Source: Streptomyces omiyaensis (GTDB lineage: Bacteria; Actinomycetota; Actinomycetes; Streptomycetales; Streptomycetaceae). Taken from it: DNA of 64,000 nucleotides. The stretch lies in contig NZ_BMVV01000003.1 of the NCBI RefSeq assembly GCF_014650895.1, positions 516,819-580,818 of the forward strand, written 5' to 3'. Position 1 is the first letter of the stretch. Each line of letters opens with the position of its first letter. The position numbers were made by a program, and so were the translations under genes. Below, piece by piece: positions 44,895 to 54,286 of the stretch. The notes below the pieces were generated by a model that saw only the letters and a list, made by a program, of their open reading frames with translations, was not told where the DNA came from and did no database searches.

Positions 44895-47159
44895 TCAGTC
44901 GGGCTGGATCTCCGTCTCCAGGTCGTCGGCCATGTGGCGCGCGTTGTCCGAGGCGTCGCTGAAGCCGTTGTCGGTGCCGTACTTGGCCCAGTCCGTGACC
45001 TGGTTCGCGTACGGGACGTTGTGCGCCTTGGCCGCCTGCTCGGCCGCCAGCTGGCTCATCGCGATGTTCTTCTCCTTGCTGTCCTCCCACAGCTTGCCCG
45101 CGTCCTTGCCGGCGTCCTTCAGGACGTCCGTCTCGGACTGCTGGAAGATGTGCTCCAGCACCATGGAGCTGACGGTGCTGGAGACGCCGCTGGCGACCGC
45201 GCCGCCGACGGGGGTGGCGACGAAGCTGACGCCCACGCCGATGCCCGTGCTGATCGCGCCGGACCAGGCGTTCTTCTGCTGGGCCACCGAGTCCGCGAAG
45301 TCCTTGGCCTCCTTGGCCGCGGGGCCGACGATCGCCTCCTGGCGGCCGACCGCCAGGGTGCCGCCGATCTCGGCGGACCGGCGCGAGATCTCCTCGATCG
45401 TGTTCTGCGGCGACTGCGGGTACTTCGAGTCCTCCGGGACGTTCGGGTTCAGGTGGTAGTCCATGAGGCTGCCCATGTAGGCGGCCTGGCCGACCTCGAC
45501 GGCCGCGTTGGCCTTGGGGTCCTGGCCCAGCGTGACCAGCAGGCGGGTGACGTCCGAGTGCTCCATCTCCGCCGGGGTGCCGCCGATCGGGAAGAGCTTG
45601 TCCGTGTTGCCGCGGCTGTCGTCGGACATCGCCCGGTTGATGTCGGGCAGGTACTCGGAGGTGATCTGGCCGATGCTGTCCGACATGTAGCTGTGCTTGG
45701 TGAGCCGCTCGGGGTCGTCGGAGACCGAGGCGACGATCTTCTGCATGAGCTCCGCCTGGTCCTTGTTGTGCGGCGGGGTCTCCTCCGTGGGCATCTGGCC
45801 GGCCGGGTGGCCGGTCGTCGCCGCCTCCAGGGCCATCGCGAGGTTGTTGCGGCCCTCGGTGCTGTCCTTGCCCTGGTCGTTGGTGGCCCGCGGCCAGTCG
45901 CGCTCCTCGAAGAGGTAGTCGAAGTTGGTGAGCTCGCGCTTCTCCTTCTTGCCGCCCTCCTCCTTGAAGTCGTGGTCCTCGTCCTTCGTGACGAAGTCCG
46001 CGCTGAAGAAGTCCGTCGCCGCGTCCGGGCTGTTCGAGAGCGCCGCCAGGAAGCCGGTCATGGGGTCCCAGCCGGTGTCGGTGCCCGTGCGGTTCAGCCA
46101 GGGGTCCATGCCCATGGGCTGCCATCCGATGGCGACGTGCCGGCCGTTGTCCGTGGCCTTCTTCTCGGTGTCGATCAGCTTCGTGCCGTAGTCCTTGAGG
46201 AACTGGTCGTCGTAGTTCCCCCAGCGCATCAGGTTGCTCATCACCTGGAAGCCCTGGACGGTGCTGTTCTTCGAGAGCGGCTGGTCACCCATGCTGATCA
46301 TGTCGTACTTCCACCGGGACATCTCCGGGGAGTCCGCCTGGGTCGCGGTGGCGAGGGTGAGGCTCAGGTTCTTCTGCAGGTCGTCCATCTGGTCGAACTT
46401 GCCGCGGAGCTGGGTGGTCTCCCGCAGGTCGTTCATGCCGGCCCAGAACTCGAGGGTCTTCTTGGGGCCGAGCGTGGTCGCGAAGTGCTCGGCGAATATC
46501 GGGTCCCCGGAATACTGCTTCAGCCCGTTGTTGAGCGCGTCGAAGTCCGCCGGGGTCATGTCGCGGGGCTTCTTCTGCGCGATGGCCGCCAGCCGCTCGG
46601 CCTCCTTCACGGCGGCGACCGCCGAGTCGCGGTCCTTGTAGGACGCGTCCGAGAAGCCGTGGTCCGTCAGGTCGACGAGGGCCTTCAGCGCCGTGGAGGC
46701 GCTGTTGTCGATCTCGGTGGCCGCGTTGACGATGCCCTGGAGCTCGTCGCGCAGCGCGTTGACGTCGCTCTGGCCGTTCGGGGCCTTCTTGTCGGGGTTC
46801 TCGCTCACCGTGAACCCTCCGCCGTTCACGGTGACGGTGAGGTTCTTCGCCCGGCCTCGTTCGATCGCGTCCTTGAGCAGGCGCTGCTGCGCCTTCAGGT
46901 CGTCCCTGGTGTCCTGGACGATGTTGCGGATCGAGGTCGCCTGGGTGACCGCGTCGCCGAACTCGCCGGCCGTCTTGCCCACGAACTCGCGCGAGATGAC
47001 CGCGTTGTCACCGGCCCAGTCGGCCGTCAGGGCCTTCTTGTGCAGGCCGTCGTGGGCGTCCTTCTTCAGTGCCTCCAGCTTGGTCAGCATGCTCGTCCAG
47101 TCGCCGACCGTGTCGTCGAGCAGCTTGAAGTTCGCCGAATGAAGGGCTTCGAAGTCCAT
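44895..47159 (-). CDS. Large helical ESX-locus protein with N-terminal WxG hairpin (candidate substrate, LXG-like layout)
   Basis: A 754-residue protein. Its N-terminal ~130 residues are helical with ALTADWAGDNAV (W48-A-G50) in a turn, resembling a WXG100/LXG docking domain. A long polar middle has no recognised fold; I associate it loosely with DUF6571. Near residues 630-660 a Gly/Ala/Ser/Val-rich segment (STGIGVGVSFVATPVGGAVA) looks like a glycine-zipper membrane helix. No known toxin active site was found. It begins 25 bases after its small neighbour and is followed by a lipoprotein gene, an arrangement reminiscent of secreted-effector operons. Confidence 0.65.
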   Translation of the reverse strand: MDFEALHSANFKLLDDTVGDWTSMLTKLEALKKDAHDGLHKKALTADWAGDNAVISREFVGKTAGEFGDAVTQATSIRNIVQDTRDDLKAQQRLLKDAIERGRAKNLTVTVNGGGFTVSENPDKKAPNGQSDVNALRDELQGIVNAATEIDNSASTALKALVDLTDHGFSDASYKDRDSAVAAVKEAERLAAIAQKKPRDMTPADFDALNNGLKQYSGDPIFAEHFATTLGPKKTLEFWAGMNDLRETTQLRGKFDQMDDLQKNLSLTLATATQADSPEMSRWKYDMISMGDQPLSKNSTVQGFQVMSNLMRWGNYDDQFLKDYGTKLIDTEKKATDNGRHVAIGWQPMGMDPWLNRTGTDTGWDPMTGFLAALSNSPDAATDFFSADFVTKDEDHDFKEEGGKKEKRELTNFDYLFEERDWPRATNDQGKDSTEGRNNLAMALEAATTGHPAGQMPTEETPPHNKDQAELMQKIVASVSDDPERLTKHSYMSDSIGQITSEYLPDINRAMSDDSRGNTDKLFPIGGTPAEMEHSDVTRLLVTLGQDPKANAAVEVGQAAYMGSLMDYHLNPNVPEDSKYPQSPQNTIEEISRRSAEIGGTLAVGRQEAIVGPAAKEAKDFADSVAQQKNAWSGAISTGIGVGVSFVATPVGGAVASGVSSTVSSMVLEHIFQQSETDVLKDAGKDAGKLWEDSKEKNIAMSQLAAEQAAKAHNVPYANQVTDWAKYGTDNGFSDASDNARHMADDLETEIQPD

Positions 47160-47184
47160 CAGCTCAATCCCCTGTTCCCCGTCC

Positions 47185-47682
47185 TCAGTCCTTCTTCTTC
47201 GGGTCCGGCTTGTAGATCTCGTTGGGCTTGCCCGCCTTGGCCCAGTCGTCGTCGAAGCCCGCGTCGAGGGTCTGGATGCTGCTCACGTGCCGCTCGATGA
47301 AGATCTCGTCGCCGGCGTGCGCGTTCTGCGTGAAGTCCATGTGGTTGGAGATCAGCGCGCAGGCGTCCATCACCGACCCCAGCTGCTTGTCCCACCGCAG
47401 CGAGACGTGCGACAGCGCCCCGCCGAGCGCGAAGCCCTGGCCGCTCAGGTCGGACGCCGCCGAGTCCGTGGAGGTGACGCGCGCCTCCTTCCACAGCCGG
47501 TTGTACAGCTTGAAGGCCTCGTTGCCGATGGCGGCGAGGTCCTGCTGGTCGACCTTGAGGAAGCCGCCCGAGGGATTGCCGGCGTTCGGCCGGTCCTCCG
47601 GCGGCAGCCCGTTCAGCTGCATCTTCGCCGAATCGCGTTCGGCGGCCGACGATTTCAGCTGCTCCCATTCGTCCCATGCCAT
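47185..47682 (-). CDS. Small helical protein preceding the large candidate substrate
   Basis: A 165-residue protein of unknown family. It has charged helices (AWDEWEQLKSSAAERDSAKM) and a middle segment GNEAFKLYNRLWKEARVTS, and ends in a Lys-rich tail. There is no signal peptide and no clear WxG. ATG 47682 is preferred over GTG 47691 because GAGAGG lies 8 bases before it, while the GTG is almost inside the Shine-Dalgarno. Tight spacing to the next gene suggests a partner or chaperone that keeps it export-competent. That is inference. Confidence 0.68.
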   Translation of the reverse strand: MAWDEWEQLKSSAAERDSAKMQLNGLPPEDRPNAGNPSGGFLKVDQQDLAAIGNEAFKLYNRLWKEARVTSTDSAASDLSGQGFALGGALSHVSLRWDKQLGSVMDACALISNHMDFTQNAHAGDEIFIERHVSSIQTLDAGFDDDWAKAGKPNEIYKPDPKKKD

Positions 47683-47796
47683 GGACGTCACCTCTCCTTG
47701 CCGTGCACGAATAAGGACAACGGATCGAGGAATCCCGCAGGCCGGGGCGGGCGGGCGGGACGACGGCGGCGCGCCGTCACCGCCCCGCCCGGTCGT

Positions 47797-50700
47797 CTAC
47801 AGCTCCGGCATCCGCCCCGTCTGCACCAGGGGATTCCCCCGCTGGCGCGAGACGAAGATGCCGCGGCCCGCCGGCATCGGCCGCATGCGGACGCCGCCGA
47901 GCACGTCGCCCTCCTGCGGGTCGCCGGAGAGCAGGACGCCCTGGGCGCCGAGCTCCATCATGCGCTGCATGAACGACTCGTAGGCCGACCGGCTGGCGCC
48001 GGCCCCGCTGCGGGCGATGACGAAGCGGACGCCGACGTCCCGCGCGAACGGCAGGAGTTCGGTCAGCTTCGCCAGCGGGTTGCCGCTCGACGTGGAGACC
48101 AGGTCGTAGTCGTCGACGACCACGAACAGGTTGGGCCCGGACCACCAGCTGCGGTCCCGCAGCTGCTGCGCCGTCACGTCCGCCGACGGCGAGCGGCGGC
48201 GCATCAGGTCGGCGAGGGCGTCGACGTGGTGCTCCATGTTGTTCGACATGGGCACGTACTCGGCGAGGTGGCTCGCCGGGGTCACGTCGAGCAGCGCACG
48301 CCGGTTGTCGATGACGAAGAACTTCGCCGAGGCCCCGTCGTACCGCTCCGTGATCTGCTTGATCATCAGCCGCAGCAGGTTCGACTTGCCCGACTCGCTC
48401 TCGCCGAACACCAGGAAGAACGGGTCGCGGTCGAAGTCGACGAAGACCGGCTCCAGGTTGTTCTCGTCGATGGCGAACGCGACCCCGCGCCCCGGCTCCG
48501 CGTGACCGGCCGGCAGCGCGTGCGCGTCCAGCTCGCGCGGCAGCAGCCGGACCTCCGGAGCGCCCGGCGCCGTCCAGTGCCGGGTGACCTCCTGCGTCAT
48601 CGCGGCGGTCGCCTCGGCGAGGTCGCTGTCGGAGCTGATGCCGTCGATGCGCGGAACGGCCGCCATGAAGTGCAGCTTCTCCGGCGTCAGACCGCGGCCA
48701 GGGACCCCGGTCGGCACGTTGGCGGCGATCTTGCGGTCCAGCTCGGAGTCCATCGTGTCGCCCAGCCGCAGCTCCAGCCGGTTCATCAGGTGGTCCTTGA
48801 GGTTGGCCCGGACCTCCATGGAGCGCGAGGCGGTGACGATCACGTGGATGCCGTAGCCGAGGCCGCGGGCCGCGATGTCCACGACGGCCGGTTCGAGCCC
48901 CTCGTACTCGCTGCGGAAGTTGCCCCAGCCGTCGATCACCAGGAAGACGTCCCCCCACGGCTGGTCGGCCACCGAGATGTCGCCCCGGGCCCGCAGCCGC
49001 CGGAAGGTCTGGATGGAGTCGACGCCCGCGCTGCGGAAGTACTCCTCGCGCCGCGACAGGATGCCGTACACCTCGGCCACCGTCCGCCGCACCCGCTCCG
49101 GGTCGAGCCGGGACGCGACCCCGCCGACGTGCGGCAGCCCGGCCACCGAGGCCATGCCGCCACCACCGAAGTCCAGCCCGTAGAACTGCACCTCGTGCGG
49201 GGTGTGGGTCAGCGCGAACGCCGAGATCAGCGTCCGCAGCAGCGTCGACTTGCCGGACTGCGGGCCGCCGATGATCTGCATGTGGCCGGCGGCGCCGGAG
49301 AAGTCCCGGAAGAGCGTGTCACGGCGCTGCTCGTACGGCTTGTCCACCACGCCCAGCGGGACGACGAGCCGGCCCGCCGCCTCGTACCCGGGCTGCGTCA
49401 GCCCCCGGCCCTCGACGCCCGCCAGCCCCGGCAGCACCGAGTCGAGCGGCGGCGGGTTGTCCAGCGGCGGCAGCCACACCTGGTGCGCCTCGACGCCGCG
49501 CCCCTCCAGCCGGCGCACGATCACGTCGAGCACCGAGTCCGCCAGCGCGTCGTCCTCCGCCGACCGGGCCTCGGGGACCTGGACCTGCGCCTCCGGCTCC
49601 AGATAGCGCAGCGGCACCGGGGCCGCGGTGAACGGCACCGGCCGCCGGTCCACCGGCAGCGGCCCGCCCTGCGTCACGGCGTGCTGGTTGGTGCGGTAGG
49701 TGCCGGAGACGTACGCCGCCTTGAACCGCACCATCTCGTCGGTGCCGTACTTGAGGTAGCCCGAGCCCGGCACGTTCGGCAGCGAGTAGGCGTCGGGCAC
49801 GCCGATGGCCGCCCGGGACTCGGCCGCCGAGAAGGTCCGCAGACCGATCCGGTAGGAGAGGTACGTCTCCAGGCCGCGCAGCCGGCCCTCCTCCAGGCGC
49901 TGCGAGGCGAGCAGCAGGTGGACGCCGAGCGACCGGCCGATGCGGCCGATCTGCACGAACATCTCGATGAAGTCCGGCATCGCCGTCAGCAGCTCGGAGA
50001 ACTCGTCGATGACGAGGACGAGCGAGGGGATCGGCTGGAGCGGCGCGCCGGCCGCGCGCGCCTTCTCGTAGTCGTGGATGTTGGCGTAGTTGCCCGCGTC
50101 GCGCAGCATCTCCTGGCGCCGGTTCAGCTCGCCGCGGATGGAGTCGCCCATGCGGTCCACCAGCGTCAGGTCGTCCGCCAGGTTGGTGATGACCGCCGCC
50201 ACGTGCGGCATCTGCGACATGCCCGCGAAGGTGGCGCCGCCCTTGAAGTCCGCGAGGACGAAGTTCAGCGTCTCCGAGGAGTGCGTCACCGCCAGGCCGA
50301 GCACCAGCGTGCGCAGCAGCTCCGACTTGCCGGAGCCGGTCGCGCCGACGCACAGGCCGTGCGGGCCCATGCCCTCCTGCGCGGCCTCCTTGAGGTCCAG
50401 CATCACCGGGACGCCGTCCTCGCCGACGCCGATCGGCACCCGCAGCCGCTCCGACCGGGAGCGGGGCCGCCAGGTGCGGCTCACGTCGACCGAGGCCGCG
50501 TCGCCGAGGTTGAGCAGGTCGGTGAAGTCCAGGTTGGCGAGGAGCGGCTCGTCGTCGTCCGAACCGCTCGCCACCCGCAGCGGCGCGAGCTGCCGGGCGA
50601 GCGCCTCCGCCGCGTCCGGGCTCAGCGCGTCGGGCACGCCGTCGTACACGTGCCCGTGCCCCGACTCCAGCCGCAGCTCCCCGCCCTCCACGACGACGGC

Positions 50701-51762
50701 CAGGTCGCCGCGGCTGCCGGCCCCCCGGCCCTGCACGACCTCGATGATCGTCACGCCCTGGATGCCCTCCGGCGAGGCGAGCGCCGAGGTCTGCGGGACC
50801 GACTGCCCGTCCAGCACCACGACCAGGTGCGGGAAGTCCAGCAGCGGGTGGTGGGGCCCCTGGAAGCGGGGCCGGCCCTCCAGCCGCCCGGCCACCAGGT
50901 CCTCCAGCTCCCGCGCGTCCGTCGTGATCAGACGCCGGCTGCCCGCGCCGTCGCCGGGGCCCGTGGCCTGCACGTGCGGCAGCCACTTCGTCCACTCCCA
51001 CGCCGGGGCCGCGGTGTCGCTCGTGGCCACCACGACGACCATGTCCTCGGGGGAGTGGAGCGCCGCGAGCGAGCCGAGCATCGCCCGGGTCGTCGACCGG
51101 GCCGCCTCCGGCTCGCCGCCCACCGTCAGGTGGTAGAAGGCGCGCAGCGACACCGCCATCGGCAGGCCGTCCAGCGTGCCGTGCGCGGTGAGGAACTGCT
51201 GCATCGCCCCCGCCGTCAGCGGTTCGAGCTCGTCCACGGGCGCCGTCTCGGGGGCGATCAGCGGGGTCGCGAGCTGCTGGCTCCCCAGGCCGACGCGGAC
51301 CTGCGCGAAGTCGGCGTCCCCGATCCGCCGCTCCCAGATCCGGCTGCCCTCGGCGACCAGCGCCCACAGCTGCTCCGGCGACGGGTGGAGGTAGAACTGC
51401 GCGTCCCGCTGCAGGTGGGCCGTCCGCAGCACCGCGCGGCGGGTCTGCGTCAGGTACTTGAGGTAGTCGCGCCGCAGGTCGGCGAGCTGGCCCTGGGTCC
51501 CCCGCCGGTAGCGGACCAGCATCGCGATGGCCATGGCCACCGTCGACGCGATCATCACCATGCCCATGATCCGCATGATCGGGTTCGGCGTCATGAAGAA
51601 GAAGACGACGGAGCCGCCCATGCCGAGCATCGGCAGGAGCTGCATCAGCGCGCCCTCCTGCTGCCCCCGGGGCAGCTCCGGAGGGGGTTGCAACTGCACC
51701 TGTTCGTCAGGCACTTCGGACGGCAGGGCCCGCGGTGGGCGCTTGACGACGATCTGGCTCAC
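47797..51762 (-). CDS. eccC: Type VII secretion ATPase EccC (single-chain, three FtsK/SpoIIIE domains)
   Basis: The 1321-residue motor of the ESX system. Two transmembrane helices lie near residues 47-85. Three ATPase domains follow with Walker A motifs GATGSGKS (473-480), GGPQSGKS (832-839) and GESESGKS (1120-1127) and Walker B strands LVLVIDEFSE, VFLVIDG and LFVVVDDYD. Only domain 1 has the Asp-Glu pair typical of strong ATP hydrolysis, as in other EccC proteins, where the third domain binds the substrate signal. The gene is unsplit, unlike some mycobacterial EccCa/EccCb. It reads into the minus-strand substrate genes and diverges from eccD. Confidence 0.96.
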   Translation of the reverse strand: MSQIVVKRPPRALPSEVPDEQVQLQPPPELPRGQQEGALMQLLPMLGMGGSVVFFFMTPNPIMRIMGMVMIASTVAMAIAMLVRYRRGTQGQLADLRRDYLKYLTQTRRAVLRTAHLQRDAQFYLHPSPEQLWALVAEGSRIWERRIGDADFAQVRVGLGSQQLATPLIAPETAPVDELEPLTAGAMQQFLTAHGTLDGLPMAVSLRAFYHLTVGGEPEAARSTTRAMLGSLAALHSPEDMVVVVATSDTAAPAWEWTKWLPHVQATGPGDGAGSRRLITTDARELEDLVAGRLEGRPRFQGPHHPLLDFPHLVVVLDGQSVPQTSALASPEGIQGVTIIEVVQGRGAGSRGDLAVVVEGGELRLESGHGHVYDGVPDALSPDAAEALARQLAPLRVASGSDDDEPLLANLDFTDLLNLGDAASVDVSRTWRPRSRSERLRVPIGVGEDGVPVMLDLKEAAQEGMGPHGLCVGATGSGKSELLRTLVLGLAVTHSSETLNFVLADFKGGATFAGMSQMPHVAAVITNLADDLTLVDRMGDSIRGELNRRQEMLRDAGNYANIHDYEKARAAGAPLQPIPSLVLVIDEFSELLTAMPDFIEMFVQIGRIGRSLGVHLLLASQRLEEGRLRGLETYLSYRIGLRTFSAAESRAAIGVPDAYSLPNVPGSGYLKYGTDEMVRFKAAYVSGTYRTNQHAVTQGGPLPVDRRPVPFTAAPVPLRYLEPEAQVQVPEARSAEDDALADSVLDVIVRRLEGRGVEAHQVWLPPLDNPPPLDSVLPGLAGVEGRGLTQPGYEAAGRLVVPLGVVDKPYEQRRDTLFRDFSGAAGHMQIIGGPQSGKSTLLRTLISAFALTHTPHEVQFYGLDFGGGGMASVAGLPHVGGVASRLDPERVRRTVAEVYGILSRREEYFRSAGVDSIQTFRRLRARGDISVADQPWGDVFLVIDGWGNFRSEYEGLEPAVVDIAARGLGYGIHVIVTASRSMEVRANLKDHLMNRLELRLGDTMDSELDRKIAANVPTGVPGRGLTPEKLHFMAAVPRIDGISSDSDLAEATAAMTQEVTRHWTAPGAPEVRLLPRELDAHALPAGHAEPGRGVAFAIDENNLEPVFVDFDRDPFFLVFGESESGKSNLLRLMIKQITERYDGASAKFFVIDNRRALLDVTPASHLAEYVPMSNNMEHHVDALADLMRRRSPSADVTAQQLRDRSWWSGPNLFVVVDDYDLVSTSSGNPLAKLTELLPFARDVGVRFVIARSGAGASRSAYESFMQRMMELGAQGVLLSGDPQEGDVLGGVRMRPMPAGRGIFVSRQRGNPLVQTGRMPEL

Positions 51763-51847
51763 AGCTCACCAATTTCCGTTGCCGGACGGAAAGTTCCTCC
51801 AGACGCCCCCGTGGCGACAGGATCCATCCGCGGGGAGGGATCCTACT

Positions 51848-51878
51848 TTGGTGCGGGGTCACGGGTGGGCGGTAGGGT
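51848..51878 (+). promoter_or_regulatory. Putative promoter of eccD
   Basis: TTGGTG (51848-51853) and TAGGGT (51873-51878) are 19 bases apart in the 287-base gap between divergent eccC and eccD. The transcript would have a leader of about 165 bases before GTG 52050. No gene was seen in this gap. Confidence 0.4.
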
Positions 51879-52049
51879 GGCCCGAAATATTTGCGTGGCC
51901 ATGAACTATCGCAAAAATCGGGTCATTCGGAGCGCAACATCCGCACCGCGGTCCACGGCGCCCGACCCGCGGTCCGCGACCGCCGGCCCGCTCCCGGGCC
52001 CGGCGCCCCCGGACCCGCCGGACAGGACCACCACGAGGGGAAGCAGCAG

Positions 52050-53555
52050 GTGAGTATGACGGCCCCAGCCACGGCCGGCGGAGCCGGCCAGTCGGCTCCC
52101 ACCACCGTGTTCCACGGCGGCACCGGCTTCTGCCGGATCACCGTCGTCGCGCCCGACGGCCGCGTCGACGTCGCACTGCCCGAGGACGTCGCCCTCGCCG
52201 ACCTCTACCCGGAGGTGCTCCGCCTCTCCGGCCAGACCCCGGCGCCCGGCGCCCCGGTCGGCTACCACCTGGTGCGCCGGGACGGCACCGTCCTCGACGG
52301 CAGCCGCTCGCTGGCCGCCCAGCGCATCCTCGACGGCGAGCTGCTGTCGCTCCGCCCCTTCGCCGACTCGCTGCCGCCGGCCGTCTTCGACGACGTCTCC
52401 GACGCGGTCGCCTCCGCCGTCTCCAAGGACCGGACCCTGTGGTCCGACGCCCTGATGCGCGGCGCCGGCCTCCTCGGCGGAGCGGTCCTCCTCGTCCTCC
52501 TCGCCTTCGTCCTGTGGACGGCCGAGCCCCGCCACGACATGCACGGACTGCCCGGCGTCCTGGCCGGCGTCACCGCCGTCCTGCTCCTCGCGCTCGCCGC
52601 CGTCCGCGCCCGCGTCTACGACGACCGGGGCTCCGCCGTGGCCCTCGGCACCGGTGCGATGGCGAACGCCGCCGTCGCGGGCTCCGGACTGCTCGCCCTC
52701 GCCGACGGCCAGGGCATCGGCAAGCTGCAGTTCCTGCTCGCCTGCACCGCCGTCCTCGTCTGGGCCGTGATCCTCACGATCGTCGCCCCCGGCGGCGACG
52801 GCCCCTTCGTCGCCTTCGTCTTCGCCGCCTCCGTCGGCATGCTGGTCACCTTCGCCGCCATCCTGACCGGCCTGACCCCGGCCGAGACCGCCGCGGTCTG
52901 CGCCCCCTTCGCCGTCGGCGCGCTCGCCTTCCTGCCGGGCCTCTCCACCCGCTTCGCCCGCCTCCCCATCGGCTTCGAGCCGCCCCGGACCAACATCGGC
53001 GGATACGGCTCTGACGCCGAGCCGCAGGGGCCGGTCGACGCCGCCCGGATCGCCGCCCAGGCCCGCCGCGGCCACGAGCTGCTCGTCGGGCTGGTCGGCG
53101 GCTGCGCCCTCGTCGCCGTCGGCTCCGCCGCCGTGCTCGGCTTCTCCGACACCGTCTGGGGCCAGCTGCTGGCCCTCGCCACCGGCGTCGCCATGCTGAT
53201 GCGCGCCCACCTGTTCCGCTACACCGCGCAGGTCGGCTGTGCCCTGGCGGCCGGCCTCGGCGCGCTGGTCCTGCTGGGACTCGGCCTCTGCCTGAACCCG
53301 CCCGCGGAGCTCCTCCTGGAGGCCCTCAAGGGCGACGGCACGGCCCTCGACATCCGTACGGTCTGGCTCTCCGCGGCCATCGCCGGTGTCGCCGCGCTCC
53401 TCACGGCCATCGGCCTGATCGTGCCGAGCAAGGGCGTCACCCCCTTCTGGGGCCGCTTCCTGGAGATCGCCGAGACCTTCGTGCTGCTCACGCTGCTGCC
53501 GCTCTGCCTCGCGGTCTTCGACGTCTACCACTCCATCCGGGCACTGACCTCCTGA
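52050..53555 (+). CDS. eccD: Type VII secretion integral membrane protein EccD
   Basis: A 501-residue protein with an N-terminal ubiquitin-like (YukD-type) domain (FCRITVVAPDGRVDVALPEDVALADLYPEVLR), a cytoplasmic linker, and then about eleven hydrophobic helices starting near residue 140 (GAGLLGGAVLLVLLAFVLWT). EccD forms the bulk of the ESX membrane pore. GTG 52050 has GAGGGG 9 bases upstream; ATG 52056 in frame is possible. It stands alone on the plus strand, divergent from eccC, just before the rpsO-pnp region. Confidence 0.94.
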   Translation: MSMTAPATAGGAGQSAPTTVFHGGTGFCRITVVAPDGRVDVALPEDVALADLYPEVLRLSGQTPAPGAPVGYHLVRRDGTVLDGSRSLAAQRILDGELLSLRPFADSLPPAVFDDVSDAVASAVSKDRTLWSDALMRGAGLLGGAVLLVLLAFVLWTAEPRHDMHGLPGVLAGVTAVLLLALAAVRARVYDDRGSAVALGTGAMANAAVAGSGLLALADGQGIGKLQFLLACTAVLVWAVILTIVAPGGDGPFVAFVFAASVGMLVTFAAILTGLTPAETAAVCAPFAVGALAFLPGLSTRFARLPIGFEPPRTNIGGYGSDAEPQGPVDAARIAAQARRGHELLVGLVGGCALVAVGSAAVLGFSDTVWGQLLALATGVAMLMRAHLFRYTAQVGCALAAGLGALVLLGLGLCLNPPAELLLEALKGDGTALDIRTVWLSAAIAGVAALLTAIGLIVPSKGVTPFWGRFLEIAETFVLLTLLPLCLAVFDVYHSIRALTS

Positions 53556-53564
53556 GCCGCCTGG

Positions 53565-53570
53565 TACGCT
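53565..53570 (+). promoter_or_regulatory. Possible -10 element of rpsO
   Basis: TACGCT lies 163 bases before the rpsO start and just after eccD. The -35 is weak (CTGACC 15 bases upstream). A promoter ahead of rpsO is expected in the streptomycete rpsO-pnp unit. Confidence 0.35.
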
Positions 53571-53732
53571 GTGTGACGGCCGTTCGTGTGCGCATTCCCG
53601 GAAGCACCCGCCGATGCCCCGCATCGGCGCCGCCCCGGGCAGCGCGCACCGGCATCCCGCTCCCGAGTCACGGAAGCTCCCCTGAGATGTAGACCAGGGG
53701 CACTCGTGGGCACGAAACCCGAGGAGAACCGC

Positions 53733-54020
53733 GTGGCTCTCGACGCCGCCGTCAAGAAGCAGATCATGGCCGACTTCGGCACCAAGGAGGGCGACACCGG
53801 CTCCCCCGAGGTCCAGGTCGCCATGCTGTCCCGCCGCATCTCGGACCTGACCGAGCACCTCAAGACCCACAAGCACGACCACCACTCCCGTCGTGGCCTG
53901 CTCATCCTGGTCGGTCAGCGCCGCCGTCTGCTGCAGTACCTGGCCAAGAAGGACATCCAGCGCTTCCGTACGCTGGTCGACCGGCTCGGCATCCGCCGCG
54001 GTGCGGCCGGCGCCAAGTAA
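53733..54020 (+). CDS. rpsO: 30S ribosomal protein S15
   Basis: The 95-residue S15 binds the central domain of 16S rRNA. Seen: [41 protein letters not shown] and [16 protein letters not shown], the standard S15 blocks. GTG 53733 has GAGGAG 6 bases upstream; the open frame continues upstream without homology. pnp follows after a structured 266-base gap, the widely conserved rpsO-pnp order. Confidence 0.97.
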   Translation: MALDAAVKKQIMADFGTKEGDTGSPEVQVAMLSRRISDLTEHLKTHKHDHHSRRGLLILVGQRRRLLQYLAKKDIQRFRTLVDRLGIRRGAAGAK

Positions 54021-54029
54021 GACGCCGTG

Positions 54030-54066
54030 AAGGGAGCGGTTCCCACTTTCAGGGGGCCGCTCCCTT
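54030..54066 (+). promoter_or_regulatory. rpsO-pnp intergenic hairpin
   Basis: AAGGGAGCGG (54030-54039) pairs with CCGCTCCCTT (54057-54066) around a 17-nt loop, nine bases after the rpsO stop. In Streptomyces the rpsO-pnp intergenic hairpin is known as an RNase III processing site that also limits readthrough into pnp. The rest of the gap, to 54286, shows no gene. Confidence 0.75.
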
Positions 54067-54286
54067 TGCTGTACGTGCGCGAAGTGCCGACCGGCAATTA
54101 CTCTGGTCGCAGAACGCCACGACCCGCGCGAGAAGCAGCCGGCACGCCGCCGGTCCTCGGTAGTGGCCCCCGGACCTCATCCCGGGTGCTTCGATCGAAG
54201 ACCGGCCCGCCACCTCTGTGCTTCTCCCGCACCGTCCCGCGCCACACGGGCGCGCGGACCAAAGACGAACGTAGGAGAAACCCATA

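Noticed and set aside
44031..47300. 1089-codon plus-strand open frame across esxA and the minus-strand helical gene
   Set aside because: It runs through a bidirectional terminator and is antisense to a gene with better codon use and a ribosome-binding site.
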